The notes below the pieces were generated by a model. That model was not told the origin of the DNA and did no database searches. It saw only the letters and a program-made list of their open reading frames with translations. Shown here piece after piece: positions 42,060 to 50,625 of a stretch of 64,000 bases of DNA (position 1 is the stretch's first letter; every line of letters starts with the position of its first letter). The stretch is taken from assembly GCF_012271765.1 (NCBI RefSeq), contig NZ_VRKO01000007.1, forward strand, positions 1-64,000, written 5' to 3'. Made by a program: the position numbers and the translations under genes. Origin of the DNA: Erwinia rhapontici (GTDB lineage: Bacteria; Pseudomonadota; Gammaproteobacteria; Enterobacterales; Enterobacteriaceae).

Positions 42060-43445
42060 ATGACAAATGTCTCTTCTGCGGTAGCAGTTTCACGTAATCC
42101 GGCGACGGGCGAGATCATTGCCCGTTATCCTTTCGCCAGCAGCGCGGATGTCAGCGAGGCGCTGGCGTCTGTTAACTCGGCGTTTCAGCAGTGGCGCCAC
42201 AGTGCAATGAGCGACCGTGTGGCGTTGTTGCAAAACATCGCAGGCGGACTGCGTCAGCAGGCCCAGGCACTGGCCGATATGATGACCCGTGAAATGGGTA
42301 AGCCTGTCGATCAGGGGCTGGCTGAAGTGGAAAAAAGCGCCAGGTTGTGCGAATGGTATGGTGAGCATGGTCCGGCATTCCTCAAGCGTGAACCGACGCT
42401 GGTGGAAGGTAACAAAGCCTTCGTGGACTATCTGCCACTCGGCCCGGTGCTGTCCGTGATGCCGTGGAACTTCCCGGTGTGGCAGGTGCTGCGTGGTGCT
42501 GTACCCATCATGCTGGCGGGCAACAGCTATTTGCTTAAACCGGCACCGAACGTGATGGGCTGTGCGCTGTTATTGCGGGATATTCTGACGAATGCCGGTG
42601 TGCCGCAGAACTTATTTGCTGTCGTGAATGCTGACAATGACGGTGTGGCACAGGCGATCGGCGATAAACGTATTGCCGCCGTGACGGTAACGGGCAGCGT
42701 GCGTGCCGGTGCGGCCATCGCCGCGCTCTCCGGGGCCGCGATTAAGAAATGCGTTCTGGAGCTGGGAGGTTCCGATGCCTTTATCGTGCTGGCCGATGCG
42801 GATATCGATGCGGCCGTGAAGGGCGCTATCGCCGGGCGTTTTATGAACAACGGACAGATCTGTATCGCGGCAAAACGCATTATTGTGGAGGCGGCGGTGT
42901 TTGAACAGTTCAGCGAGAAATTTGTCAGTGCCGTCAAAGCGATGAAAATCGGCGATCCGCGTGAGTCCGGGATCTGGATTGGTCCGATGGCACGCTTCGA
43001 CCTGCGTGACGAACTGGCCGCGCAGGTGCAGGCAACGTTGAAAGAGGGCGCCACGCTGCTGCTGGGCGGCCATGCGCTGCCAGGAGAAGGGAACTGGTAT
43101 GCGCCAACGGTACTCAGTGATGTTAAACCTGGCATGACCAGTTTTACTCAGGAGCTGTTCGGTCCGGTGGCCTCGCTGATTGTGGCAGACGATGCCGCGC
43201 ACGCCGTTGCGATGGCTAACGATTCTGAGTTCGGCCTGGGGGGCAGCCTGTGGAGCCGCGATCTGGCCAAAGCACAGCAGCTGGCATCACAGATTGAAAC
43301 TGGAGGCATGTTTATTAACTCGCCAAGTTTCTCCGATCCGCGCGTGCCGATCGGTGGTGTGAAGAAAAGTGGCTTTGGCCGTGAACTGTCACACTTCGGT
43401 CTACGCGAGTTCACCAATACTCAGACGGTCTGGATTGAGTCCTGA
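42060..43445 (+). CDS. sad: Succinate-semialdehyde dehydrogenase Sad (YneI)
   Basis: NAD-type aldehyde dehydrogenase that oxidises succinate semialdehyde to succinate, linking 4-aminobutyrate or putrescine breakdown to the citric acid cycle. 461 aa against 462 in E. coli. Blocks MPWNFPVWQV, TGSVRAGAAIAAL, LELGGSDAF (catalytic Glu), NNGQICIAAKR (catalytic Cys) and GGVKKSGFGRELSHFGLREF are intact. ATG 42060 is preceded by AAGG; a longer frame from 42009 is unlikely. It is divergent from ptrR, and its 3' end overlaps the convergent GAF-EAL gene by 25 bp. Confidence 0.92.
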   Translation: MTNVSSAVAVSRNPATGEIIARYPFASSADVSEALASVNSAFQQWRHSAMSDRVALLQNIAGGLRQQAQALADMMTREMGKPVDQGLAEVEKSARLCEWYGEHGPAFLKREPTLVEGNKAFVDYLPLGPVLSVMPWNFPVWQVLRGAVPIMLAGNSYLLKPAPNVMGCALLLRDILTNAGVPQNLFAVVNADNDGVAQAIGDKRIAAVTVTGSVRAGAAIAALSGAAIKKCVLELGGSDAFIVLADADIDAAVKGAIAGRFMNNGQICIAAKRIIVEAAVFEQFSEKFVSAVKAMKIGDPRESGIWIGPMARFDLRDELAAQVQATLKEGATLLLGGHALPGEGNWYAPTVLSDVKPGMTSFTQELFGPVASLIVADDAAHAVAMANDSEFGLGGSLWSRDLAKAQQLASQIETGGMFINSPSFSDPRVPIGGVKKSGFGRELSHFGLREFTNTQTVWIES

Positions 43446-45229
43446 TCGTCTGCTGCTGCCGGGTAGTGGTTGCTGAGCCAGTGTTCCAGACCTTCCGGTG
43501 CCAGAGGGCGTGAGTAATAAAAACCCTGGATCTCATCGCAGCCTAAACGCTGCAATGAGGCCAGGGTTTGCTGATCTTCTACGCCTTCGGCCAGCACCAC
43601 ATAGTGCAGCTCTTTCAGCATGGTGATGACATGGCGGGCGATAACTTCGCTGGCCGGGTCGTGAGAAAGCTTCTGGATCAGCGATCGGTCCAGCTTTATC
43701 ACATCCACCGGAATACGGCACAGCGTATTGATATTGCTGTAGCCGGAACCAAAATCATCCAATGCTATGCGGAAACCGCGCAGCTTAAGTTTATCCAGCC
43801 CCCGCCGTGCATCAGGATTCCCCAGTACCTGCTCGGTCTCAAGACATTCAATGCACAGATCGTCGGGATTAAGCCCGGCATTGAGCATCTTCTCTTCCAG
43901 CTTATCGGCAAAGTCCGCACGTGAAAAATCACTGACGCACAGATTCACCGAGGCCGGCAGGTTTAGCCCGGTACTGCGCCACTGACGCAGCTGCGCCAGG
44001 GTGTGGTCGATCACCCAGTCCGTTAACTCTTCCATCAGGCTGGTTTGTGCCACCAGCGGGATAAATTCATCCGGCGGGATATTGCCGAACAGCGGATGAT
44101 CCCAGCGCAGCAGGGCTTCCAGTCCGACCGGTTTACCGTGCAGCAGGGAGATCTGCGGCTGATAAACCAGATACAGCCCTTTGTTGCCGCGCAGCGCCGC
44201 CGCCAGGTCATGCAACAGGCGGAAGTTCTGGCTGTTACGGCCATCACTGTCGGCATTGTAGGCCATGTAACTCTGCTTCAGCGTGATGGCTTCATGCAGG
44301 GCGCTGACCGCACGACGCAGCACTTCGGGGACCTGTGACTCAGCCGGAACAAAGCTCACCTCACCGAGGTGCGGTTTAGCATCAATCGTAATATTGTCAA
44401 AAATCTGGGCGCGTATGCCGCCAAGCCGCTTGCTGAGCTCACGGGCGCGGGCACCATTATTCTTGCCACTCAACAACGCAAAACGGCCAACCGCGACGGT
44501 ATACAGCACGTCATCATCTTCCAGCTGCAGACGCGAACGCAGCATGGATGTCAGTTCTTTGAGCAGGCTTTCAACCGCATTCATTCCCACCGAACGTGCA
44601 ATTTCATAAGCCCGAGGCATATCAATGCAGTCGATAAGGGTCAGATGATGAGTCTCATCGTTACCGGCCTGCTGCAACAGTTCGATATCTTTCAGCAGGC
44701 GCTGACGATTCGGTAACCGTGTCACCACGTCCTGATAACCGGCAATGTACCACGCATCCAGATAGCCGATGACCAGACCGGCTAACAGCTCCAGCAATTC
44801 AATTTTGTCATCAGAAAATGTCTGAGGTTTGACATCGGTAACACACAGGGTGCCGATGAGTATGCCATCACGATTACGCAGTGGAGCACCGACATAGAAC
44901 CTTATAAAAGGCTCCCCAAGCGTCAGGGGATGCTGGCTGAAGCGCGGGTCACGATGCGTATCGTTGCATACCAGCACGGTTCCCAGCGCCAGCGTATGGC
45001 GGCAAAAAGCATTCTGCAGTGACGTTTGTTTAAGGTCGAAGTTACAGGATGCTTTTATAAACTGATTCTCGTCATCGAGAATGGAGACAAAGCTGCCGGG
45101 GATGCCCAGCAGTTCACTGGTCAGCCGGGTAAATTTTTCGAGAATATCATCACGGTCCGCATCATCGGCCTTCAGCATCTCAAGGGCCGCCAGGCGTTTA
45201 GCCTCGTCGCTACAAAAAGTCCCGCTCAT
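43421..45229 (-). CDS. GAF / degenerate GGDEF / EAL protein, probable cyclic-di-GMP phosphodiesterase
   Basis: 602-aa soluble signalling protein without membrane spans. GAF domain about 25-160 (SELLGIPGSFVSILD, FYVGAPLRNRDGILIGTLCV). The GGDEF-like domain at about 165-325 has lost its active site: the GGDEF position reads FALLSG. The EAL domain from about 370 keeps catalytic residues (GLEALLRWDH, SVNL, ECLETEQ, IALDDFGSGYSN, IKLDRS, AEGVEDQQTL, IQGFYYSRPL). So it should hydrolyse cyclic di-GMP, with the GAF domain sensing a small ligand. A perfect 11-bp inverted repeat lies about 80 bp upstream of its start. Confidence 0.9.
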   Translation of the reverse strand: MSGTFCSDEAKRLAALEMLKADDADRDDILEKFTRLTSELLGIPGSFVSILDDENQFIKASCNFDLKQTSLQNAFCRHTLALGTVLVCNDTHRDPRFSQHPLTLGEPFIRFYVGAPLRNRDGILIGTLCVTDVKPQTFSDDKIELLELLAGLVIGYLDAWYIAGYQDVVTRLPNRQRLLKDIELLQQAGNDETHHLTLIDCIDMPRAYEIARSVGMNAVESLLKELTSMLRSRLQLEDDDVLYTVAVGRFALLSGKNNGARARELSKRLGGIRAQIFDNITIDAKPHLGEVSFVPAESQVPEVLRRAVSALHEAITLKQSYMAYNADSDGRNSQNFRLLHDLAAALRGNKGLYLVYQPQISLLHGKPVGLEALLRWDHPLFGNIPPDEFIPLVAQTSLMEELTDWVIDHTLAQLRQWRSTGLNLPASVNLCVSDFSRADFADKLEEKMLNAGLNPDDLCIECLETEQVLGNPDARRGLDKLKLRGFRIALDDFGSGYSNINTLCRIPVDVIKLDRSLIQKLSHDPASEVIARHVITMLKELHYVVLAEGVEDQQTLASLQRLGCDEIQGFYYSRPLAPEGLEHWLSNHYPAAADDQDSIQTV

Positions 45230-45306
45230 ATTCAGATTCGCTTTCCAGATTATCGGCCGTGAAGCGGGGCCAGGCTAGGATCGGTATCGGCGGTTTTTAG
45301 CCAAAC

Positions 45307-45343
45307 TTTATTGATTACATGACGAAATTGTTTAATCAATAAA
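45307..45343. promoter_or_regulatory. Perfect 11-bp inverted repeat upstream of the GAF-EAL gene
   Basis: Arms TTTATTGATTA (45307-45317) and TAATCAATAAA (45333-45343) are exact reverse complements separated by 15 bp, so the centres are about two and a half helical turns apart. The position suggests a dimeric regulator site acting on the GAF-EAL gene at 45229. Confidence 0.55.
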
Positions 45344-45345
45344 AA

Positions 45346-45613
45346 TGTGTAAAAGAAGCGAAAAATATCAGAGGGATACAGGCAGGATGCGCCTGACGTG
45401 CGCTGCTCTCTCAGAGGAGCCGGCGCAATACAGGCACGTGCTGACGCACATTCTGCGGATAACCTTGTGCAAAAGAAGCGTGAACATGTTGAGTAACCTG
45501 TCGTGTATCCTGAATGGTGTTTCCATTTGGATGATGTTGCGGGCCTGCTTTACGCCAGCGTGCAGCGGCTGTTTAAACGGGTGTTGTAATCTTTCTCTTA
45601 TAAGGATGCGACT
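45346..45613. other. Gene-free stretch with a 15-bp direct repeat and a possible protein remnant
   Basis: TGTGTAAAAGAAGCG (45346-45360) recurs as TGTGCAAAAGAAGCG (45466-45480), exactly 120 bp apart. A closed 30-codon frame at 45497-45589 reads like a protein C-terminus (HLDDVAGLLYASVQRLF, then KRVL and stop) but has no start codon of its own. The whole gap between the GAF-EAL gene and the DJ-1-like gene is 45230-45613; no complete gene was found. Confidence 0.4.
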
Positions 45614-46309
45614 ATGAGTGATTTCCCTGACATTTCTATCGGCATGCTGTTGTTCCCCGGATTAACCTCGCTGGATTTGACCGGACCGTATGAGGTTTTT
45701 GCCTGTGCGCCTGGGGCGAAAGTCCACCTTATCTGGAAGACCCTCGACCCTGTCATCTCCGATCGCGGGCTGGCGATGCTACCGACACAGACCTTCGAAA
45801 GCTGTCCGCCGTTAGATGTGATTTGCATACCTGGCGGTCCGGGGCAGATAAACCTGATGGACGATGACAGCACGCTAGCGTTTATCAGGCACCAAAGCCA
45901 GCAGGCCAGGCTGGTGACGTCCGTCTGTACAGGCTCCCTGATCCTGGGGGCGGCAGGGTTGCTTCAGGGATATAAAGCCACGTCTCACTGGTCATCGTCC
46001 GACCAGCTTGCTCTTCTGGGCGCTGAACCGGTCAGTGAGCGTGTGGTTCGGGATGGTAATCGTATTACCGGTGCGGGCGTGACGTCGGGCATCGACTTTG
46101 CGTTGTATGTTGTGGCGGAACTTTACGGCGTTGAAATCGCACAAAACATTCAGCTGGGTCTGGAATATGATCCCGAGCCCCCCTTTAATAGCGGATCTCC
46201 GCATTCTGCACCGCAAGAGCAGGTCAGACAGATGAGAGAACGGCTTGCCCCCTTTATTGAAAAGAGACGATTAGCGACGCTGAAATCGGCGGGCAGACTG
46301 AAAGGGTAA
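45614..46309 (+). CDS. DJ-1/PfpI family protein, isonitrile hydratase-like
   Basis: 231-aa cytosolic protein of the DJ-1/PfpI superfamily. The nucleophile elbow VTSVCTGSLILGAAGLLQG (Cys near 104) and the N-terminal GMLLFPGLTSLDLTGPYEVF, with an Asp at position 22, match isonitrile hydratase InhA of Pseudomonas, which turns isonitriles into N-substituted formamides. A strict enzymatic assignment needs tests because many relatives have other roles. AAGGAT precedes the ATG. It is a single-gene unit followed by an ArsR/dehydratase pair. Confidence 0.82.
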   Translation: MSDFPDISIGMLLFPGLTSLDLTGPYEVFACAPGAKVHLIWKTLDPVISDRGLAMLPTQTFESCPPLDVICIPGGPGQINLMDDDSTLAFIRHQSQQARLVTSVCTGSLILGAAGLLQGYKATSHWSSSDQLALLGAEPVSERVVRDGNRITGAGVTSGIDFALYVVAELYGVEIAQNIQLGLEYDPEPPFNSGSPHSAPQEQVRQMRERLAPFIEKRRLATLKSAGRLKG

Positions 46310-46444
46310 ACCTGTTTTCTTCCGGGTGTCAGGAAAGGCGGTGTTGAGGTGATTAAACTTGCAGAGAATATTGGCTCGTCGCCATACTCTGATTCTCAAT
46401 TTAACATAATTAACGTTATGCGAACGTATGCTATTGATTTGTAA

Positions 46445-46780
46445 CTAATTGTTTGATGTGGTTTTAATCTGTTCAGCCAGCGTTGTTATGGCTTCATTCA
46501 GCCGTTCAGGGACGAGTTTGTAGAATACCCAGTTCTTGATCCGTTTCGACGTCACAATACCTGCTTTTGAAAGTGTGTGAAGATGGCCTGTGACCGTCGG
46601 CTGACTCAGGCCGATTTTCTCAGTGATAAACCCAACGCATACCCCATCCAACACCAAATCACCGTCCTGCTGCTCTGGAAAATGTGCCCGTGGATCAGCC
46701 AACCACTCCACGATTATCCACCGCTGTTCATTGCCGAGAGCACGAAATATGTCGGCCATTGCTGTCGCTTGCTTGTTCAT
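46445..46780 (-). CDS. ArsR-family (winged HTH) transcriptional regulator
   Basis: 111-aa regulator of the ArsR type. The HTH is FRALGNEQRWIIVEWL, then GFITEKIGLSQPTVTGHLHTLSKAGIVTSKRIKNWVFYKL, with the wing at the end. The classical metal motif ELCVCDL is absent, so it is probably not an arsenic sensor. The insert DPRAHFPEQQDGDLVLDGVCVG before the recognition helix is a feature of a subgroup of ArsR-like proteins. Start ATG 46780 is preferred over GTG 46792. It is divergent from the PLP dehydratase with only 51 bp between the start codons. Confidence 0.85.
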   Translation of the reverse strand: MNKQATAMADIFRALGNEQRWIIVEWLADPRAHFPEQQDGDLVLDGVCVGFITEKIGLSQPTVTGHLHTLSKAGIVTSKRIKNWVFYKLVPERLNEAITTLAEQIKTTSNN

Positions 46781-46831
46781 ATAGCCAAACACCTATATAG
46801 TCTTTTTCATATACACTTGATGGAGAATATT

Positions 46832-47824
46832 ATGACAAATCACCACCTGAGGGCAACGGACAACGTAAATCTGAAGGACATTTTCCTCGCTGCTCAACGT
46901 ATTAAAACAACAATATGCAGAACGCCGCTGGAGTATTCGCAAGAGTTGTCAGCGCTTGTGGGGGCAGAAGTCCGGCTTAAGATGGAAAATCTCCAGCTAA
47001 CCGGTAGCTTTAAGCTAAGAGGTGCTGCCAACGTGCTTGCCAGCCTTGATGCAGAACAGCGACGCTCTGGGGTTATTGCCCCGACGGCGGGAAATCATGG
47101 GCTGGGTCTGGCCTGTGCAGGGAAAATAGCCGGTATTCCGGTGACTATCTGCCTGCCGCAGTCGGCAGACCCGATGAAGGTTGCAGCAATGAAGGGCTAT
47201 GGTGCTGAGGTCAGGTATTTTGACGGGATCGAAGAGGCCAGGCTGGCGGCGATTGCCGCTGCTCAGCACTCTGGGGCGACGTTTGTCTCGGCCTATGATA
47301 ATCCGCATATGATCGCTGGTGGCGGCACCGTCGCGCTGGAGATTCTGGAAGACTGGATGGATGCTGAGGTGATCCTCGTCAATATCGGTGGCGGCGGGTT
47401 GGCCGCAGGCATTGCGACGGCCATCAAAGCCATTAATCCCGCAGTTGAAGTGTGGGGCGTACAAAGCGAAGCAAGCCCGACGTTCGCCCGCTGGAAAGAG
47501 GCGAATGATACTGTCTCTGTTACATTAGCGCCATCTGTTGCCGAGGGCATCAGTGGCTATATAGAACCGGGGACGATGACCTGGCCAATTATCCGTGATT
47601 ATGTTGATCGCGTAGTAACCGTCTCTGAAGCTGAAATCAAGGCAGCGATGCATTTAATGCTCAATCTGCATCGTCACGTTGTCGAACCTTCAGGTATTCC
47701 GGCCGTTGCGGGAGCACTTCGCTATGCGAAAGCGCTCAGGGAGCGCAAAACGGTCTGTGTAGTCACGGGCAGGAATATATCAGGCTCACGTTATCTCGGC
47801 TTACTGAATGAAGCGACAACCTGA
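46832..47824 (+). CDS. PLP-dependent threonine/serine dehydratase family protein
   Basis: 330-aa fold-type II PLP enzyme. The Schiff-base Lys is in GSFKLRGAANVL (near 57), with substrate-binding PTAGNHGLGLACAG, the glycine loop VNIGGGGLAAGIATA and the C-terminal VTGRNISGSRYLG. Family members include catabolic threonine dehydratase, serine racemase, threo-3-hydroxyaspartate ammonia-lyase and the hydroxyectoine-pathway EutB; these cannot be told apart here. Start ATG 46832 has GGAG 6 nt upstream; a longer frame from 46577 runs antisense through the ArsR gene and is not credible. The ArsR protein is its likely regulator. Confidence 0.88.
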   Translation: MTNHHLRATDNVNLKDIFLAAQRIKTTICRTPLEYSQELSALVGAEVRLKMENLQLTGSFKLRGAANVLASLDAEQRRSGVIAPTAGNHGLGLACAGKIAGIPVTICLPQSADPMKVAAMKGYGAEVRYFDGIEEARLAAIAAAQHSGATFVSAYDNPHMIAGGGTVALEILEDWMDAEVILVNIGGGGLAAGIATAIKAINPAVEVWGVQSEASPTFARWKEANDTVSVTLAPSVAEGISGYIEPGTMTWPIIRDYVDRVVTVSEAEIKAAMHLMLNLHRHVVEPSGIPAVAGALRYAKALRERKTVCVVTGRNISGSRYLGLLNEATT

Positions 47825-47841
47825 GGAAAGGTTGACGGCTC

Positions 47842-47869
47842 TGCAGAACACGGTGGTCAGTGTTCTGCA
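47842..47869 (+). terminator. Hairpin after the dehydratase gene
   Basis: Perfect 10-bp stem TGCAGAACAC / GTGTTCTGCA (47842-47851, 47860-47869) with an 8-nt loop, 17 bp after the stop codon and followed at a distance by CTTTT. It could be a terminator or mRNA 3' stabiliser. Confidence 0.6.
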
Positions 47870-48395
47870 CAGTGTCTTTTGAGGATTAAAGGGCTTTGCT
47901 TAAGCTGATTTAAGGTCCGACAAGAGAGCCTGTCGCGCAGGGTTTCTTGTCATCCTCCTCGTCATCGTGGCGTACAACGATTCAAATCCTGCCGTAAGTT
48001 CCGTTGTTCTTTCCATGTAAAGCGTCATGGTTGAATGATGAGAATAGGTATTAGTTCAATTTAATTCTTGATAAATCACAATGAGATTGATTTTTTTTGA
48101 ACAAAAGTCAGAGGTTTTCCTCTGTTGTTTTTTATATATTAATTCCAATTGAAGCAGGAGCTTACGTAACGAGCAATGGAGGGTGATTATTGTCGGAATA
48201 TTATTTCAAAAAAACGATCAACATGAGTTTTTACAATTATAAATTTGGCTAAATAAAGACACTTAAGATCTACTTAAAATCAGATAAAGTTATTTTGTTG
48301 AAAGTGTTAAATAAACTGAAGTAAATTACACCCTTAATGAAACGATTTTTTACTTTTCTTGTTTCTGATTTTGAATGAATTTCAAAGGGAAAAAT
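47870..48395. other. AT-rich gene-free region upstream of the chemoreceptor, with an orphan terminator
   Basis: No open frame of note in 525 bp. A perfect hairpin CAGAGG-TTTT-CCTCTG (48109-48124) followed by GTTG and a six-T run ends at 48134 and has no gene in front of it. It could end a small RNA starting further left, or be the far 3' end of the dehydratase transcript. Arms GACAAGA (47919-47925) and TCTTGTC (47945-47951) form a second inverted repeat. The MCP promoter must lie in the AT-rich right half; no flagellar sigma-28 motif was recognised. Confidence 0.4.
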
Positions 48396-50063
48396 ATGAA
48401 TATTACGCAACGACTTATGTTGACTTTTTTTCTTATGTCAACAGCGCTATTGGCGGTCGCTATCACGGCAATAATTTTACTCTCGGGTTTTCAGGGCCGT
48501 TTTGAGGCTGTGCAGAGCAATGCGATACCCTCTATCAAAGATCTCAGTCAGTTAGTTGAAAAAAGTCACCGCTTGATGCTGACACTTTATCAACATCAGA
48601 GCCAGACTGATAACAGCAAAATGCCGCCCATTGAAACGAATCTTCAGAATCGTTATTCCGAACTTAAGTCGCTGACTGACCATTATCTCGAAAATGACAT
48701 CTCCTCTGATGAAGACAGAAGAATGACAAATATTGCTTATGGATATATTGAGGCGATTGGCAAAAAGCTACCGGAATTTCTGTCTGCGTCACGGGAACAT
48801 CATGATGATGTCACATTGAGTCTGATTGAAGGAAATAGTGGCGTCGGTCAGTCAATCAGAGCACTTACGGAGACCTATAAAAAGCAGTTTGCGCTGAATG
48901 TGGCTATTGGGGATGGGCTGCGTGAAGTAAATCATAAGACTTATGAAAGAACACTATGGGGACTCAGTTTAGGTGTCCTTGCGGTAATCCTGATCCTGGG
49001 GACTTTTGCTATAAAGGTGATAGTCGGTATACGCCGGAGTCTGCAAGGCATTCGTGAGACGATGACAGAGGTCAGTGAATCACTGGACCTCACGATTGTG
49101 GCCGATGTCAGAAGGCATGACGAAATAGGGACCACGGGCAGTGCATTTAATGCACTGATGAAACGTGTTTCCGAAGCACTCACATCGGTCAGTTCTGCCT
49201 CTCATTCGGTCAGTAGTGCTTCAGCTCAGATCGCAGCGGGCAACGAAGATCTGTCTGCACGTACGGAAGAACAGGCTGCATCTTTAGAACAAACGGCATC
49301 CAGTATGGCTGAACTCAGTGAGACCGTCAGGCAGACGGCAGACAACACCCGGCAGGCGAGTCTTCTGGCTGATAGTGTGAATGAACTGTCAGAAAAAAAT
49401 GCCGACTCACTGCATACAATGATGGGCACTATGGAGGGGATTCGCAACAGTTCGCGCAAAATAACCGACATCATCACTCTTATCGAGGGTGTTGCGTTTC
49501 AAACCAATATTCTGGCGTTGAATGCGGCGGTCGAGGCTGCACGCGCCGGCGAGCATGGTAAAGGGTTTGCGGTAGTGGCTGGTGAAGTCAGGAACCTGTC
49601 CCAACGCTCCACGACGGCAGCACGTGAGATTAAAGAGCTGATTGATAACTCGTCGTTACTGATCGAAACGGGTGCGGATCAGGCAGAAGATGTAAGTAAA
49701 AACATGATGGTCATGAAGGGTGCGATCAGGCAGGTCACGGATCTGGTAAACGAAATCGCTGCAGCGGCATCCGAACAAAGCCAGGGGATCACTCAGGTAC
49801 ATCAGGCTGTCAATCAGATGGATGATGTAACCCAGCAGAACGCAGCCCTGGTAGAAGAGGCCTCCGCAGCTTCTCAGTCTCTGGGCGAACAGGCGTCTAT
49901 GCTGTCACAACTGGTTGGAGAATTCCGGCTTAATAAAGCACCTGAGCGGTATGAGAGCAGTGTTAACAGGAACCTGCCATATATACCTCCCTCCTCAAAT
50001 TTGTCAGCCAGAATAAAACCATCGTCAGTGACGACGGAAGAGGATAACTGGCAGAGTTTTTAA
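48396..50063 (+). CDS. Methyl-accepting chemotaxis protein with CheR-binding tail
   Basis: 555-aa Tar/Tsr-like transmembrane receptor. TM1 at about 8-30, periplasmic four-helix ligand domain about 35-185 (charged, no Cys), TM2 about 190-212, HAMP to about 265, then a long signalling coiled coil with adaptation helices and the hairpin tip GVAFQTNILALNAAVEAARAGEHGKGFAVVAGEVRNLSQRS (central block of the family). The C-terminal linker ends in NWQSF, matching the NWxxF pentapeptide that tethers CheR and CheB in major enterobacterial receptors. ATG 48396 is preferred (AAGGGA 6 nt upstream). Ligand unknown. Confidence 0.93.
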   Translation: MNITQRLMLTFFLMSTALLAVAITAIILLSGFQGRFEAVQSNAIPSIKDLSQLVEKSHRLMLTLYQHQSQTDNSKMPPIETNLQNRYSELKSLTDHYLENDISSDEDRRMTNIAYGYIEAIGKKLPEFLSASREHHDDVTLSLIEGNSGVGQSIRALTETYKKQFALNVAIGDGLREVNHKTYERTLWGLSLGVLAVILILGTFAIKVIVGIRRSLQGIRETMTEVSESLDLTIVADVRRHDEIGTTGSAFNALMKRVSEALTSVSSASHSVSSASAQIAAGNEDLSARTEEQAASLEQTASSMAELSETVRQTADNTRQASLLADSVNELSEKNADSLHTMMGTMEGIRNSSRKITDIITLIEGVAFQTNILALNAAVEAARAGEHGKGFAVVAGEVRNLSQRSTTAAREIKELIDNSSLLIETGADQAEDVSKNMMVMKGAIRQVTDLVNEIAAAASEQSQGITQVHQAVNQMDDVTQQNAALVEEASAASQSLGEQASMLSQLVGEFRLNKAPERYESSVNRNLPYIPPSSNLSARIKPSSVTTEEDNWQSF

Positions 50064-50117
50064 TGTTTACTTTTTATGAGCGGTAAATATCATGCCGCTC
50101 ATGCTTTTCGGGGAAAT

Positions 50118-50438
50118 ATGAACAATATTGATAATAATCACAATCATCTCATCCTGCATGAGGAACTGCTCTTCACGTTCGAACATATGGTGACGCTTAT
50201 TCATCAGATGTCAGACAGCCAGTATCAGTCAATGGATATCTATATCAACAACTGTAGTCATTTGCATACCCAGTATCTGGAAGCGAGAAAAATATTATCC
50301 TCTGAAGGGTTTAATGATTATATCATCAGGTGTGATTCACAACTCTATTACAATCTGCAAAGCATGATCCTTTCTTTTAAAGTGATTTCAAATTTAATCA
50401 GTAATTTGAGTGAAATTATCAAGAAAAAACAGCAGTAA
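50118..50438 (+). CDS. Small helical protein of unknown function, linked to the chemoreceptor
   Basis: 106-aa protein, not recognised. It begins MNNIDNNHNHLILHEELLF and consists of amphipathic helices, with His/Asn-rich N-terminus and Lys-rich C-terminus (LSEIIKKKQQ); no signal peptide or membrane span. The ATG at 50118 has GGGG 4 nt upstream; ATG 50076 would add 14 residues. It starts 55 bp after the MCP gene with no terminator between them, so it is likely co-transcribed. Its base composition is AT-richer than most of the window. A role in receptor signalling is a guess from position only. Confidence 0.65.
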   Translation: MNNIDNNHNHLILHEELLFTFEHMVTLIHQMSDSQYQSMDIYINNCSHLHTQYLEARKILSSEGFNDYIIRCDSQLYYNLQSMILSFKVISNLISNLSEIIKKKQQ

Positions 50439-50538
50439 ATTAATTGCACCAGCCAGGTGGTTGAGCAATAATATGCCTTAAGGTTGCAGCTCAAGTTGAC
50501 CTGATGAATAATGCTCTGTATCTGTCTCCGTATGTAAT

Positions 50539-50560
50539 GGTGGCCGCACATGCGGTCACC
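50539..50560. terminator. Hairpin between two convergent genes
   Basis: GGTGGCCGCA and TGCGGTCACC (50539-50548, 50551-50560) form a 10-bp stem with one G-T wobble. It lies between the small gene ending at 50438 and the convergent gene ending at 50626. No T run follows on either strand. Confidence 0.4.
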
Positions 50561-50625
50561 GAACACTCATCAGGATCAGTACAACGCGATAATATGATTT
50601 TTATGTGGTGATTTTAATCACCGAA

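Noticed and set aside
45345-45617. 90-codon ORF upstream of the DJ-1-like gene
   Set aside because: Cys/Met-rich low-complexity translation, no ribosome binding site, and it overlaps the next gene start.
46577-46831. 85-residue N-terminal extension of the dehydratase
   Set aside because: It would overlap the ArsR gene antisense; a proper Shine-Dalgarno sequence and ATG exist at 46832.
48250-48395. Flagellar sigma-28 promoter for the chemoreceptor
   Set aside because: No TAAA with a GCCGATAA element at about 15-bp spacing could be found.
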